This document shows, piece by piece, positions 1 to 8,378 of a stretch of DNA of 64,000 nt. Below the pieces are notes generated by a model. The model made no database searches. It saw only the letters and a list, made by a program, of their open reading frames with translations, and was not told where the DNA came from. This DNA comes from Acinetobacter sp. WCHA45 (lineage in GTDB: Bacteria; Pseudomonadota; Gammaproteobacteria; Pseudomonadales; Moraxellaceae), in assembly GCF_002165255.2 (NCBI RefSeq), contig NZ_CP028561.1:496001-560000 (forward strand). Direction: 5' to 3'. The position numbers were made by a program, and so were the translations under genes. The number at the start of each line of letters is the position of its first letter. The first letter of the stretch is position 1.

Positions 1-87
1 ATATAGGTATTTATTAAATAAATATTGGGTGGAATTTTAAAAAAGTTCCATTAGAATCCAAAATTCAACAAAGAATACTCCTGGGGG

Positions 88-110
88 AAACATTGCTACT
101 CGCGATGTTT
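88..110 (+). promoter_or_regulatory. Leader hairpin upstream of pntAA
   Basis: AAACATTGC and GCGATGTTT can pair (nine pairs, one G-U) around a five-base loop. The hairpin ends 30 bases before the pntAA start, and the Shine-Dalgarno GAGGA follows it. It has no T-run, so it is more likely an mRNA leader structure than a terminator. Any function is inference. Confidence 0.3.
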
Positions 111-140
111 ACTTAAGAAAAACTAGCTTGAGGAACGCTC

Positions 141-1268
141 ATGCAGATCGGAATCCCAACCGAAACTGTTGCAGGTGAAAGTCGTGTAGCGGCAACACCA
201 GAAACAGTTAAGAAGTTGATTAACGCAGGTCATAGCATTGTCATTCAACGTGGCGCTGGTGTTAAAGCAGCCTATATTGACAGTGCTTATGAACAAGTTG
301 GCGCAACTATTACGGACGATGCTTATACAGGCAGCCAAATTATTTTGAAGGTACGTGCCCCTAAAGGTGACGAAATTCAAAAACTTGCGGCAAATACAAC
401 TGTAATAGCTATGTTTGACCCTTACCGCAATCCAGAATTAGACCAGTTTGCTACTCAGCAAGTGTCTGCTTTTGCTTTAGAGTTACTTCCTCGTACGCTT
501 TCACGTGCACAAAATATGGATGTACTTTCTTCTCAAGCAAACTTAGCGGGTTATAAATCTGTATTGTTAGCTGCGGCTGAATATCAACGTATGTTCCCAA
601 TGTTAATGACTGCTGCGGGTACCGTAAAACCTGCGCGTGTTGTGATCATGGGTGTTGGTGTTGCTGGTCTTCAAGCGATTGCGACTGCAAAACGTTTAGG
701 TGCAGTTGTAGAAGCAACTGACTTACGTCCAACGGCTAAAGAACAAGTTGAGTCTTTAGGTGGTAAATGGTTAGACGTACCAATGTCAGACGAAGAAAAA
801 CAACGTGCTGCTGAAGCTGCGAAAAGCGGTTATGGTTGGCAGCCGGGTGAGCAATACATCAAAGATCAAGCTGCGATTGTAGATAAAGCTGTATCAAATG
901 CTGACATCGTAATCACGACTGCATTGATTCCGGGTCGTAATGCTCCGCGCCTGATCAAGGCTGAAACTGTTGCCAAGATGAAACCGGGTTCTGTCATTTT
1001 AGATATGGCAGTTGAAACGGGTGGTAACGTTGAAGGTTCTAAAGAAGGCGAAACTGTTGTTACTGAAAATGGTGTGAAAATTTTGGGTATTCCAAACATT
1101 CCAGGCACAGTTGCAACTGAAGCATCTGCATTGTATGCACGTAACGTTTTCAACTTCCTTGAAACATTATTCGACAAAGACAAAAACTTTGCGATCAATC
1201 AAGAAGATGAAATCCAAAAAGCGTTACTCGTGACTCATGGCGGTCAAGTACTGCTCAAGCGCGGTTAA
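141..1268 (+). CDS. pntAA: NAD(P) transhydrogenase subunit alpha part 1 (PntAA)
   Basis: This is the soluble NAD(H)-binding domain I of the proton-translocating transhydrogenase, which reduces NADP+ with NADH using proton-motive force. The 375 residues show the alanine dehydrogenase/PntA fold. N-terminal motifs include GIPTE and ESRVA. The Rossmann motif [18 protein letters not shown] lies near residues 171-188, followed by EATDLRP. It ends at KRG, where the E. coli PntA chain would continue into membrane helices, so this is the split alpha subunit as in Rhodospirillum rubrum. The ATG follows a GAGGA ribosome site. pntAB starts 11 bases downstream and pntB follows, forming one operon. Identity is secure. 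Confidence 0.97.
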   Translation: MQIGIPTETVAGESRVAATPETVKKLINAGHSIVIQRGAGVKAAYIDSAYEQVGATITDDAYTGSQIILKVRAPKGDEIQKLAANTTVIAMFDPYRNPELDQFATQQVSAFALELLPRTLSRAQNMDVLSSQANLAGYKSVLLAAAEYQRMFPMLMTAAGTVKPARVVIMGVGVAGLQAIATAKRLGAVVEATDLRPTAKEQVESLGGKWLDVPMSDEEKQRAAEAAKSGYGWQPGEQYIKDQAAIVDKAVSNADIVITTALIPGRNAPRLIKAETVAKMKPGSVILDMAVETGGNVEGSKEGETVVTENGVKILGIPNIPGTVATEASALYARNVFNFLETLFDKDKNFAINQEDEIQKALLVTHGGQVLLKRG

Positions 1269-1279
1269 GGAGAGTTCTC

Positions 1280-1603
1280 ATGGTTGAAACGATTACAATT
1301 TTCGTCCTTGCCATCTTCGTAGGTTACTACGTAGTTTGGGGAGTAACACCTGCGTTACATACACCACTTATGGCGGTAACGAACGCATTGTCTTCAATCA
1401 TTATCGTTGGGGCAATGATCCAGACTGTAGGTATGCCTGCAATTGGTGTTGATGCCAATGTAGCATTCCAAAGTGTAAATGTTGTAAGCATCTTAGGTGC
1501 TGTTGCTGTGTTCTTGGCAAGTATCAACATTTTTGGTGGCTTTGCTGTAACTGCTCGTATGCTTGAAATGTTCAAGCCGAAGCAAAAGAAAAAAGAGGGC
1601 TAA
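1280..1603 (+). CDS. pntAB: NAD(P) transhydrogenase subunit alpha part 2 (PntAB)
   Basis: This small membrane protein of 107 residues supplies the alpha-side transmembrane helices of the proton channel. Three to four hydrophobic segments fill residues 3-95. The tail is basic (KPKQKKKEG). The sequence [24 protein letters not shown] matches the C-terminal part of fused PntA proteins. It lies between pntAA and pntB, with gaps of 11 and 3 bases, so the three subunits are probably translated from one mRNA and assemble together in the inner membrane. Confidence 0.96.
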   Translation: MVETITIFVLAIFVGYYVVWGVTPALHTPLMAVTNALSSIIIVGAMIQTVGMPAIGVDANVAFQSVNVVSILGAVAVFLASINIFGGFAVTARMLEMFKPKQKKKEG

Positions 1604-1606
1604 GCA

Positions 1607-3061
1607 ATGGAATTTATTCGAGACTATGCGGATTGGTTCTACCTGATTGGTGCTGTCCTCTTTATCTTAACTTTACGTGGCTTGTCTGGTCCTAAGACTG
1701 CAATTGCAGGTAACCGCTACGGTATGATCGCAATGGCGATTGCTGTAGTCACAACCTTCTTTGTTGCTGAGCATCCAGTAGTTTGGATGATTGGCGGTGC
1801 AATGGTATTGGGTGCTGTTGTTGGTATCGCACGTGCGAGAACAGTTCCAATGACGCAAATGCCTGAGACGGTTGCATTGATGCACTCTCTCGTCGGTTTG
1901 GCTGCAGTATTAATTGCGATTGCTGCGATTCTACACAACAACCAACTCAATGTATTATTTGAACAAAATGAAGCTGCTTTAACTGCTGCTGGTGTTCAGC
2001 ACGCACATATGAGTCCAGTTCATTTATTTGAATTGTTTGTTGGTTGTTTCGTTGGTGCGATTACATTTACTGCGTCTGTATTTGCTTACGGTAAATTAGC
2101 TGCGAAAAAATGGGCAAAAACAATTTCTGGTGCATGGGTTAAACCAGTTCAAGCAATCATCTTTATTGCGATGCTTGCATGTGGTTTCTACTTCTTCACT
2201 ACGGGTAATATGACTGCATTCTGGGCAATGACAGCACTTGCACTTGCATTTGGCTGGGTGTGGATTGCGCCAGTCGGTGGTGGTGATATGCCAGTTGTGG
2301 TATCACTTTTGAACTCATTCTCTGGTTGGGCTGCAGCAGGTATTGGTTTCACACTTGAAAACAATATGTTGATCGTTGCGGGCTCACTTGTAGGTTCTTC
2401 TGGGGCAATTCTTTCTTACATCATGTGTAAGGCGATGAACCGTTCAATCATCAACGTATTGTTTGGTGGTGCGATGGGTGGTGCAGCAGTTGCTACAGCG
2501 GACAAAGGCGAACAAGTTCAACGTAACTATCGTTCTGGTTCAGCAGATGACGCAGGTTTCTTGATGTCAAATGCTGACAGCGTTGTGATTGTACCTGGTT
2601 ATGGTATGGCGCAAGGTCGTGCACAGAATGCGGTAAAAGAATTGGCAAACTTGTTGAAAGAGCAAGGTGTAACAGTACGTTTTGCGATTCACCCAGTGGC
2701 AGGTCGTATGCCTGGTCACATGAACGTATTACTTGCTGAAGCTGATGTTGCGTATGAAGACATCTTAGAGATGGATGAGATCAACTCAGACTTCCCAGCA
2801 ACAGATGTAGTACTTGTAATCGGTGCGAACGACGTAGTTAACCCTGCAGCGAAAGATGATCCAAGTTCACCAATCTATGGTATGCCGATTCTTGAAGCTC
2901 ACAAAGCTCGTACAATCATGGTGATCAAACGTTCTATGGCAACAGGTTATGCTGGCTTAGACAATGACTTGTTCTACAATGAAAAAACAATGATGATCTT
3001 CGGTGATGCGAAGAAAGTTGTTGAAGATATGACGAAAGCAATCAATGGTGGTGGTCACTAA
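1607..3061 (+). CDS. pntB: NAD(P) transhydrogenase subunit beta (PntB)
   Basis: The beta subunit has 484 residues, the usual length. The N-terminal half has about nine membrane helices of the proton channel. The C-terminal half (about residues 310-484) is the NADP(H)-binding domain III, with VIVPGYGMAQGRAQ, HPVAGRMPGHMNVLLAEA, GANDVVNPAA and KRSMATGYAG. It acts with PntAA and PntAB in the inner membrane to supply NADPH for biosynthesis and redox defence. It is the last gene of the operon and is followed by a strong terminator. Confidence 0.97.
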   Translation: MEFIRDYADWFYLIGAVLFILTLRGLSGPKTAIAGNRYGMIAMAIAVVTTFFVAEHPVVWMIGGAMVLGAVVGIARARTVPMTQMPETVALMHSLVGLAAVLIAIAAILHNNQLNVLFEQNEAALTAAGVQHAHMSPVHLFELFVGCFVGAITFTASVFAYGKLAAKKWAKTISGAWVKPVQAIIFIAMLACGFYFFTTGNMTAFWAMTALALAFGWVWIAPVGGGDMPVVVSLLNSFSGWAAAGIGFTLENNMLIVAGSLVGSSGAILSYIMCKAMNRSIINVLFGGAMGGAAVATADKGEQVQRNYRSGSADDAGFLMSNADSVVIVPGYGMAQGRAQNAVKELANLLKEQGVTVRFAIHPVAGRMPGHMNVLLAEADVAYEDILEMDEINSDFPATDVVLVIGANDVVNPAAKDDPSSPIYGMPILEAHKARTIMVIKRSMATGYAGLDNDLFYNEKTMMIFGDAKKVVEDMTKAINGGGH

Positions 3062-3080
3062 TCTGACCCTATCAGGATTG

Positions 3081-3107
3081 AAAAAGCCACCCTTGGGTGG
3101 CTTTTTT
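3081..3107. terminator. Bidirectional intrinsic terminator, pntB / SDR
   Basis: The stem is AAAAAGCCACCC with GGGTGGCTTTTT around a two-base loop, flanked by A- and T-runs. It lies between converging pntB and the SDR gene and can end transcription from both sides. Confidence 0.92.
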
Positions 3108-3120
3108 ATTTTCGATTTAA

Positions 3121-3942
3121 TTAAAGATATTTTTCTACAAGATCCATAGATTGAGTATAAAGATCGCGCGCAAGCTGTTGGTTTTTAGCATGTGGTGATT
3201 TCCAATCTGGCATATGTGCACTGACATATTCACCATTACGATTTGCCCAATGATCTGCAATAGCCATATCTGTAATTAACTTTGCAGGAACCGAGGTGGG
3301 TACTAAACCAATTTTCATGACTTCATATACTGGTTTAGGGAGTTCTCTATAGATATCTGATGCAACACCGCCTGGATGTAAAGCATTATTGGTAATTGTG
3401 CTGTTTGCCATTTGTTCAGCCAGTGCATTGCTGAATAAAAGATTCGCTAATTTAGATTGACCATAATAAAACAGCGGATTGTAAAAACCTTCTGCACGGA
3501 ACTTATTAGGTTTGATTGAACCTGCCCAATGTGCAATCGAAGCAAGATGTACGATTCGGGCTTTAGGTGCTTTTTCTAATACTGGGAGTAGTTTTTGCGT
3601 CAAAAGAAAGTGACCGAGATAATTCACCCCAAATTGTTGTTCAAATCCATCAGCAGTGAGTTGCTTGGTTTTGGCAAAAAGGCCAGCATTGTTGATTAAA
3701 ACATCTAGATTGCCATATTGATTAGCGATTTGATCTGCCGCTTTTCGGGTTTGTTCAAGACTATTTAAATCAAGTGAAACTAAGTCTACTTGTGCTTGAT
3801 CAAGTTTACGTAATTTTTCTTGTGCAGCTTGTGCTTTTTGAGGATTGCGGCAGGCAAGAATGACATGTTGTCCTTGTTTGACCAATTGTTCCGCTGTAGC
3901 AAAGCCAATTCCTGTATTTGCACCTGTAATCAAGACCTTCAT
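3121..3942 (-). CDS. SDR-family oxidoreductase, retinol-dehydrogenase-like
   Basis: This is a classical short-chain dehydrogenase of 273 residues. The cofactor motif TGANTGIGFATAEQL lies at about residues 6-20, NNAG near 86-89, and the catalytic YGQSK (YxxxK) near 160-164. An N-terminal ACRNPQ loop suggests NADP(H) preference. The long variants of this shape resemble the retinol dehydrogenase/WW-oxidoreductase branch, but the substrate cannot be told. It is a single gene convergent with pntB. A palindromic element sits about 60 bases upstream of its start. Confidence 0.85.
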   Translation of the reverse strand: MKVLITGANTGIGFATAEQLVKQGQHVILACRNPQKAQAAQEKLRKLDQAQVDLVSLDLNSLEQTRKAADQIANQYGNLDVLINNAGLFAKTKQLTADGFEQQFGVNYLGHFLLTQKLLPVLEKAPKARIVHLASIAHWAGSIKPNKFRAEGFYNPLFYYGQSKLANLLFSNALAEQMANSTITNNALHPGGVASDIYRELPKPVYEVMKIGLVPTSVPAKLITDMAIADHWANRNGEYVSAHMPDWKSPHAKNQQLARDLYTQSMDLVEKYL

Positions 3943-4000
3943 GTGTTACTCCTGTGATACTTTTTATTAACCGAGTTCTAAGGTGGTGTTATAGTGCGTT

Positions 4001-4028
4001 AAAATTGACAATTTGTCATGTCAATTTT
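4001..4028. promoter_or_regulatory. Palindromic operator candidate upstream of the SDR gene
   Basis: AAAATTGACA and TGTCAATTTT form ten-base inverted arms around eight bases. A nested palindrome TGACA-ATT-TGTCA shares the left half. The element is 59 bases upstream of the SDR start and 178 bases upstream of amt. Its symmetry suits a dimeric repressor, but the regulator is not identifiable from the sequence. Confidence 0.4.
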
Positions 4029-4157
4029 TTAAAATTACCAATAGCTCATCTTTGTACTTTGAGTAAAAAAACTTTAATCATCAATAAGAATGTTAAATCG
4101 CTTTTTTATGATAGATAAATATAAACCAATAAATTTTTTGAATAAATGAAGTTTGTT

Positions 4158-4174
4158 TTGGCATTCTATTTGCA
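4158..4174 (+). promoter_or_regulatory. Sigma-54 (-24/-12) promoter of amt
   Basis: TTGGCATTCTATTTGCA matches the RpoN consensus TGGCAC-N5-TTGCA with one mismatch in the -24 box. GG at 4160-4161 and GC at 4172-4173 are 12 bases apart, the required spacing. The predicted transcription start is near 4185, leaving about 20 bases of leader with the ribosome site AGGGGA before the ATG. A nitrogen-regulated (NtrC-type) promoter fits an ammonium transporter. I did not find a clear NtrC site upstream. Confidence 0.75.
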
Positions 4175-4205
4175 TTTAATTTCTTGTTCTTTTTAGGGGA
4201 ATTAT

Positions 4206-5528
4206 ATGAAAAATGTCGTATTGATTTTGCCATTTCTGTTGTTTCTCTCTTCCGCTACTTTTGCCGAAACTGTACCTAATATTCAAGAAATTCGCCTTTC
4301 CCTGGATAGCGTGTGGGTGGTTGTTGGTGGAATTTTAGTTTTCTTTATGCAAGCAGGATTTGCTTTAATTGAAAGTGGATCTGTTCGTAGTAAGAATACC
4401 GTTAATGTTCTTATGAAAAATTATATGGACACCTGTATAGGCGGCATCATTTTCTGGCTATTTGGTTTTGGTTTGATGTTTGGTTTAAATCAAACAGGCT
4501 GGATAGGGTGGGGATATTTTATGCCAGACCAACTAGATGACTGGCATTGGAATTTATTATTTTTCCAAATGATGTTTGCAGCAACAGCAACCACCATTGC
4601 AAGTGGTGCGATGGCGGAGCGAATACATTTTGTGGCCTATGTGGTGAGTGCCATCTTTGTCAGTGGTGTGATTTATCCGATATTTGGAAGTTGGGCTTGG
4701 GGAGGGTTGTTTGGTGGAGATGGTTGGTTAAAAGCTCTGGGTTTCATTGATTTTGCAGGTTCAACAGTCGTGCATTCAATTGGTGGTTGGGTGGCACTGG
4801 CAGGCATTATCGTGTTAGGGCCACGTTTAGGTCGATTTGGTCGCAAAGGGCAAAGCCATTTTTTAGCAGGGCATAACTTACCTCTCGTTGCATTAGGAGG
4901 CTTTATTTTGTGGTTTGCTTGGTTTGGTTTTAATGCCGCTTCAACCGTTGCGGCCAGTGTTAGTATTGGGCGTATTGCACTGAATACACATCTTGCTGCG
5001 TGTGCAGCAGCTTCAACTTACATGATTCTTGCACTGCTTCAATCAAAAGCAGTCTTGATGCGTCATACGATTAATGCTTCATTAGCGGGCCTAGTCGCAA
5101 TTACGGCAGGATGTGCCACAATGTCACCGCCGTTTGCCATTATCACAGGGGCAAGCGCTGGATTTTTAATTACCTTTGTTCCACAATTTATAGAAAAGAT
5201 GCAATTAGATGATGTGGTGGATGCTGTCACTGTTCATGGTGTTTGTGGTGCATGGGGGACATTAGCCGCAGGTATTTTCTTTGAAAAAGCACTATTTAAT
5301 TTAGATATTATTCTTGTTCAGGCCTTAGGTGTGGGGGCTGCATTGATTTGGGGATTTGGTGCATCTTTTATTATGTTTAAATTACTCGATAAGCTCTTGG
5401 GTGGTTTGCGAGTTTCACAACAACATGAACAACGTGGTTTGGACTACACTGAACATGCGGAGTTATCTTATCCTGAGTTTCAAAGAGATGTGACTTTTGA
5501 GACTGAAAACATCACTCATCGGCATTAA
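4206..5528 (+). CDS. amt: Ammonium transporter, Amt/Mep family
   Basis: This inner-membrane ammonium channel has 440 residues. A cleavable signal peptide (residues 1-20, ending ATFA) precedes about eleven membrane helices, as in AmtB. Visible family motifs are AGFALIESGSVRSKN, the first pore histidine in STVVHSIGGW (His190) and the second in TVHGVCGAWGTLAAG (His344). These equal His168 and His318 of E. coli AmtB once the signal peptide is removed. The cytoplasmic tail (about 400-440) is long and charged. It is preceded by a sigma-54 promoter and followed after three bases by an unknown gene instead of glnK. Confidence 0.95.
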   Translation: MKNVVLILPFLLFLSSATFAETVPNIQEIRLSLDSVWVVVGGILVFFMQAGFALIESGSVRSKNTVNVLMKNYMDTCIGGIIFWLFGFGLMFGLNQTGWIGWGYFMPDQLDDWHWNLLFFQMMFAATATTIASGAMAERIHFVAYVVSAIFVSGVIYPIFGSWAWGGLFGGDGWLKALGFIDFAGSTVVHSIGGWVALAGIIVLGPRLGRFGRKGQSHFLAGHNLPLVALGGFILWFAWFGFNAASTVAASVSIGRIALNTHLAACAAASTYMILALLQSKAVLMRHTINASLAGLVAITAGCATMSPPFAIITGASAGFLITFVPQFIEKMQLDDVVDAVTVHGVCGAWGTLAAGIFFEKALFNLDIILVQALGVGAALIWGFGASFIMFKLLDKLLGGLRVSQQHEQRGLDYTEHAELSYPEFQRDVTFETENITHRH

Positions 5529-5531
5529 GGG

Positions 5532-6155
5532 GTGATTGCTATGGTGGAACTGACAATTGAACAAAAGAAGCAGGCAGTCACAAAAGGATTATCCCAATTT
5601 TTGCCAGATACCGTGTTGCAACGTGTTTTACACTATTGGGAAAGTGAATATGGTCATCAGCCTTCTTTTGTATTAAACCGTTTTTTAAGTGAAATTTGTA
5701 CAACACATGAGTTGCAGTTGGTCCGCAAAGACATGTTGCGTCAGGTCTTGCATGAAATATCGATTGTTGAAAAGCAGCAACATCTTGAGGTTAAAGACGA
5801 TCTAGAGGTGGTGATTGCGGAAGAAGAGCAGCCTGTAGATTTATTTCAAGCTTTTTATGATTTTATAATCACAATTTTAAAGTCAGTTCATCGGAATGAT
5901 TATTTAGAGTTCGTAGATGAATTGGGGGTGAAAATGAAAAAGCATCGCTTATTGGCTGCTTATCGATTTATTGATGGTTCAGAAAAAAATTGTCTTAAGC
6001 AAATACCTCAAACACTCTATGCTGAACTGATTACAATTTTTTATGCCATTTATTGTGATTTTTATGGACCAAATAAAGCTGATCAGCTTTATGCGCAGAT
6101 TAAGAATACAGTGAAGCAACAATATCCTGAAATTGATTTAAAACAGTTACTATGA
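5532..6155 (+). CDS. Unknown acidic protein co-transcribed with amt
   Basis: This cytoplasmic protein of 207 residues is unrecognised. It is predicted mostly helical, without signal peptide or membrane segment. An acidic linker (about residues 82-100, DDLEVVIAEEEQ) separates two helical halves. The first possible start is GTG at 5532. An ATG at 5541 (MVELTIEQKK) is equally likely and sits behind AGGGGTGA. It begins only three bases after amt and ends at a terminator, so it is almost certainly expressed with the transporter. It does not resemble a PII protein: there is no T-loop and the length is twice as great. A role in ammonium transport or nitrogen signalling is inferred from position only. 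Confidence 0.75.
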   Translation: MIAMVELTIEQKKQAVTKGLSQFLPDTVLQRVLHYWESEYGHQPSFVLNRFLSEICTTHELQLVRKDMLRQVLHEISIVEKQQHLEVKDDLEVVIAEEEQPVDLFQAFYDFIITILKSVHRNDYLEFVDELGVKMKKHRLLAAYRFIDGSEKNCLKQIPQTLYAELITIFYAIYCDFYGPNKADQLYAQIKNTVKQQYPEIDLKQLL

Positions 6156-6160
6156 ATATA

Positions 6161-6190
6161 AAAAAAGCGACCAATTTGGGTCGCTTTTTT
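6161..6190. terminator. Bidirectional terminator, amt operon / rsfS
   Basis: The stem pairs AAAAAAGCGACC with GGTCGCTTTTTT around a short AATTTG-type loop. It lies between the converging unknown gene and rsfS. Confidence 0.9.
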
Positions 6191-6195
6191 GAGCA

Positions 6196-6624
6196 TTACG
6201 CTACTGATTCTGGTGCACGCCATAAACTTTCTAAGTCATAGAACTTACGGGCGGTAGGTAGCATAACGTGTACAACAACGAACCCTAGATCAATTAGGAT
6301 CCATTCAGCGTCTCGTTCACCCTCAACACCAATCGGGCGAAAACCTGCTTTACGTGCTTCATCAGCAACATTGTCAGCAAGTGCTTTGACGTGACGAGTA
6401 GATGTTCCGCTTGCAATTACAATTGCATCGGCAACATTGCTAATAGAACTTACATCAAGTTCTAGAATATCTTTGGCTTTTACATCAGTAAGGGCTTCAT
6501 GTACAACTTTTAAACAAGCATGTACATCTTTGTTTGCTGTTTTGATTTTTAGGTCGTAAGAATTAGAAGCGCTGGGCGATGGTTCTAAATTCATAGAGGG
6601 TATATTTTCCTGACAATTGCTCAT
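6196..6624 (-). CDS. rsfS: Ribosomal silencing factor RsfS
   Basis: RsfS binds protein uL14 of the large subunit and blocks subunit joining in stationary phase. The conserved core is clear from about residue 35: AKDILELDVSSISNVADAIVIASGTSTRHVKALADNV, then GERDAEWILIDLGFVVVHVMLP and FYDLESLW. An ATG at 6624 gives 142 residues. An in-frame TTG at 6630 and an ATG at 6594 are alternatives. The first 30 residues have no counterpart in the 105-residue E. coli protein and may be partly untranslated. The gene is alone here, not in the common holA/nadD setting. Confidence 0.93.
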   Translation of the reverse strand: MSNCQENIPSMNLEPSPSASNSYDLKIKTANKDVHACLKVVHEALTDVKAKDILELDVSSISNVADAIVIASGTSTRHVKALADNVADEARKAGFRPIGVEGERDAEWILIDLGFVVVHVMLPTARKFYDLESLWRAPESVA

Positions 6625-6675
6625 CGTCAAATATACCGTTTTTCTCTATAAAATTCAAATTTCAGCAGTAACAGT

Positions 6676-7476
6676 TTATGTATTCACGTCATTAGAAAAG
6701 TACTTTTCTTTCCATGCAAAAGATTGATCTGATTGAATTTTTGGTCGGTATTCTGCACCAATATAACCTTGATAGTCACTTTGACGTAACCAGTCAAAAA
6801 TTTGCTTATAGGGAATATTTCCTGTGTCAGGTTCATGTCGATTTGGATAATCGGCGAATTGGATATGTCCAATTTGATGTAAATTTTCCTGTAATCCAGC
6901 CAAAATCTCTTCACCCATCATTGCCATATGATAACAATCGTATTGCATCTTTAAAGCAGGATGGTTGACGACTTCCAGCATTTCTTGGGCTTGAGCGATA
7001 TTCTGAACTAGAAAGCGTGGCATATCTGTGCCATTAATCATTTCAAAAACGGGTTCAACACCTTGTTCAGTGAGCATGTGGCAAGCAAGTTTCAAATTGC
7101 TTGCTAAGGTATTTAAACAGGGTAAGAGGTCAGCATCTTGAGGCTGTTTACCGGCTAAAATATTGACTCGAGGAACATTCAATGCCTTTGCATAACGAAT
7201 TGCAAGCATAAGGGCATGATGAAATTCAATTTCTTTTCCAGGAATACCTGCTAGGCCATTACCGCCCTGCATTAAATCGCCAGCAGGCACATTAATGAGG
7301 CAAAGGGAAAGATCGTATTGTTCAAGCTGAGTTTGAATATCAAAAATTTCTAATTCATATGGGAACTGAATTTCGATATGTTGGAAGCCATGTGCATGGG
7401 CTAAAGCAAAACGCTCAATCAAAGGGACTTCCGTAAAAATCATCGATAAATTGACTGCAAGATGGCTCATATTCAA
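6676..7476 (-). CDS. hyi: Hydroxypyruvate isomerase-like TIM-barrel protein
   Basis: This 266-residue AP-endonuclease-2/xylose-isomerase-type TIM barrel matches hydroxypyruvate isomerase, which interconverts hydroxypyruvate and tartronate semialdehyde. Visible landmarks are MNGTD-like EMINGTDMPRFL near residue 147, the metal-ligand QYDCYHMAMMGEE near 180 and HIQFADYPNRHEPDTG near 210, and GAEYRP near the end. It is the last gene of a minus-strand operon, 17 bases after a tartronate semialdehyde reductase-like gene, which supports the assignment. No glyoxylate carboligase is in view, so the pathway is partial here. Confidence 0.85.
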   Translation of the reverse strand: MNMSHLAVNLSMIFTEVPLIERFALAHAHGFQHIEIQFPYELEIFDIQTQLEQYDLSLCLINVPAGDLMQGGNGLAGIPGKEIEFHHALMLAIRYAKALNVPRVNILAGKQPQDADLLPCLNTLASNLKLACHMLTEQGVEPVFEMINGTDMPRFLVQNIAQAQEMLEVVNHPALKMQYDCYHMAMMGEEILAGLQENLHQIGHIQFADYPNRHEPDTGNIPYKQIFDWLRQSDYQGYIGAEYRPKIQSDQSFAWKEKYFSNDVNT

Positions 7477-7493
7477 TCTCCTTCAATCAATTA

Positions 7494-8360
7494 TTATTGC
7501 TCTATATATTGAATAATAGTCGCTAAATCATTATCAGCAAAGCCGTTTTCTTGGTGGGCTTGTAACTGTAGCAGAGCTTTTTGTGCAACAGGTATATTTA
7601 GGTTAAAACTATGTGCAAGTTTTAATGCATTATTAAGGTCTTTAGATAAGGTCTGCACTTTCCATTGCACAGGCTCGAAAGTATGGGTTGCCATACGAGG
7701 AGCTAAAATTTGAAATGGTTTAGAATCTGCAAAACCGCCCGCGAGAGCAGGGGCAAGTAAGCTGGTATCTACGCCTGCTTGGCTCGCTAATGCAACAGCT
7801 TCAGCGATCAACGTGCTATTTGCTGCAACAATTAATTGATTACAAATTTTGGTGGCTTGTCCAGTCCCTGTTTCACCCATACGGGTGACACGTTGTGATA
7901 AGACTGTATAAATAGGCTCGAGTGCTTGGATGGTGTGTTCATCGCCACCAGCAAAAATGACCAATGTACCTTGTTCTGCCCCTATAGTCCCACCTGAAAC
8001 AGGCGAGTCAATCCAAGTCACTTGTTGCTGTTGGGCAGATTGCGCCAATTGTTGTGTCACGGTTACCGACAAGCTAGAAAAATCAACAATCACTTGCTCT
8101 GCTTTTAAATAGGGCTGGATTTGATCGAAAACGCTTTGAACAGCTTGATCATCCGCTAAACATATTAGAATAACAGGGTATTGCGCAATCTTGTCTAATT
8201 CTAACTGAGTTGCACCTTGTTGAATAAGTGCTTCACATGCATGTTGGCTTCGATTCCATACCGCTACAGTATAACCAGCTTGAACAAGTCGAGAGGCCAT
8301 ACGTGTACCCATTAAACCCATACCTAAGAACGCGATAGGTGTTTGTTGATTCGCATGCAT
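7494..8360 (-). CDS. Beta-hydroxyacid dehydrogenase, GlxR/GarR-like
   Basis: This NAD(P)-dependent 3-hydroxyisobutyrate dehydrogenase-family enzyme has 288 residues. The Rossmann motif GLGMGLMGTRMASRL-like GMGLMGTRMASRLVQAGY lies at about 13-31. The substrate loop DSPVSGGTIGAEQGTL lies near 118-133, and the catalytic lysine is in GQATKICNQL near 168-172. Tartronate semialdehyde reductase is the best guess because hydroxypyruvate isomerase follows. 3-Hydroxyisobutyrate dehydrogenase is the alternative, since a crotonase gene lies 18 bases upstream in the same operon. Confidence 0.85.
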   Translation of the reverse strand: MHANQQTPIAFLGMGLMGTRMASRLVQAGYTVAVWNRSQHACEALIQQGATQLELDKIAQYPVILICLADDQAVQSVFDQIQPYLKAEQVIVDFSSLSVTVTQQLAQSAQQQQVTWIDSPVSGGTIGAEQGTLVIFAGGDEHTIQALEPIYTVLSQRVTRMGETGTGQATKICNQLIVAANSTLIAEAVALASQAGVDTSLLAPALAGGFADSKPFQILAPRMATHTFEPVQWKVQTLSKDLNNALKLAHSFNLNIPVAQKALLQLQAHQENGFADNDLATIIQYIEQ

Positions 8361-8378
8361 GTGAATTTATCCTCGTGC

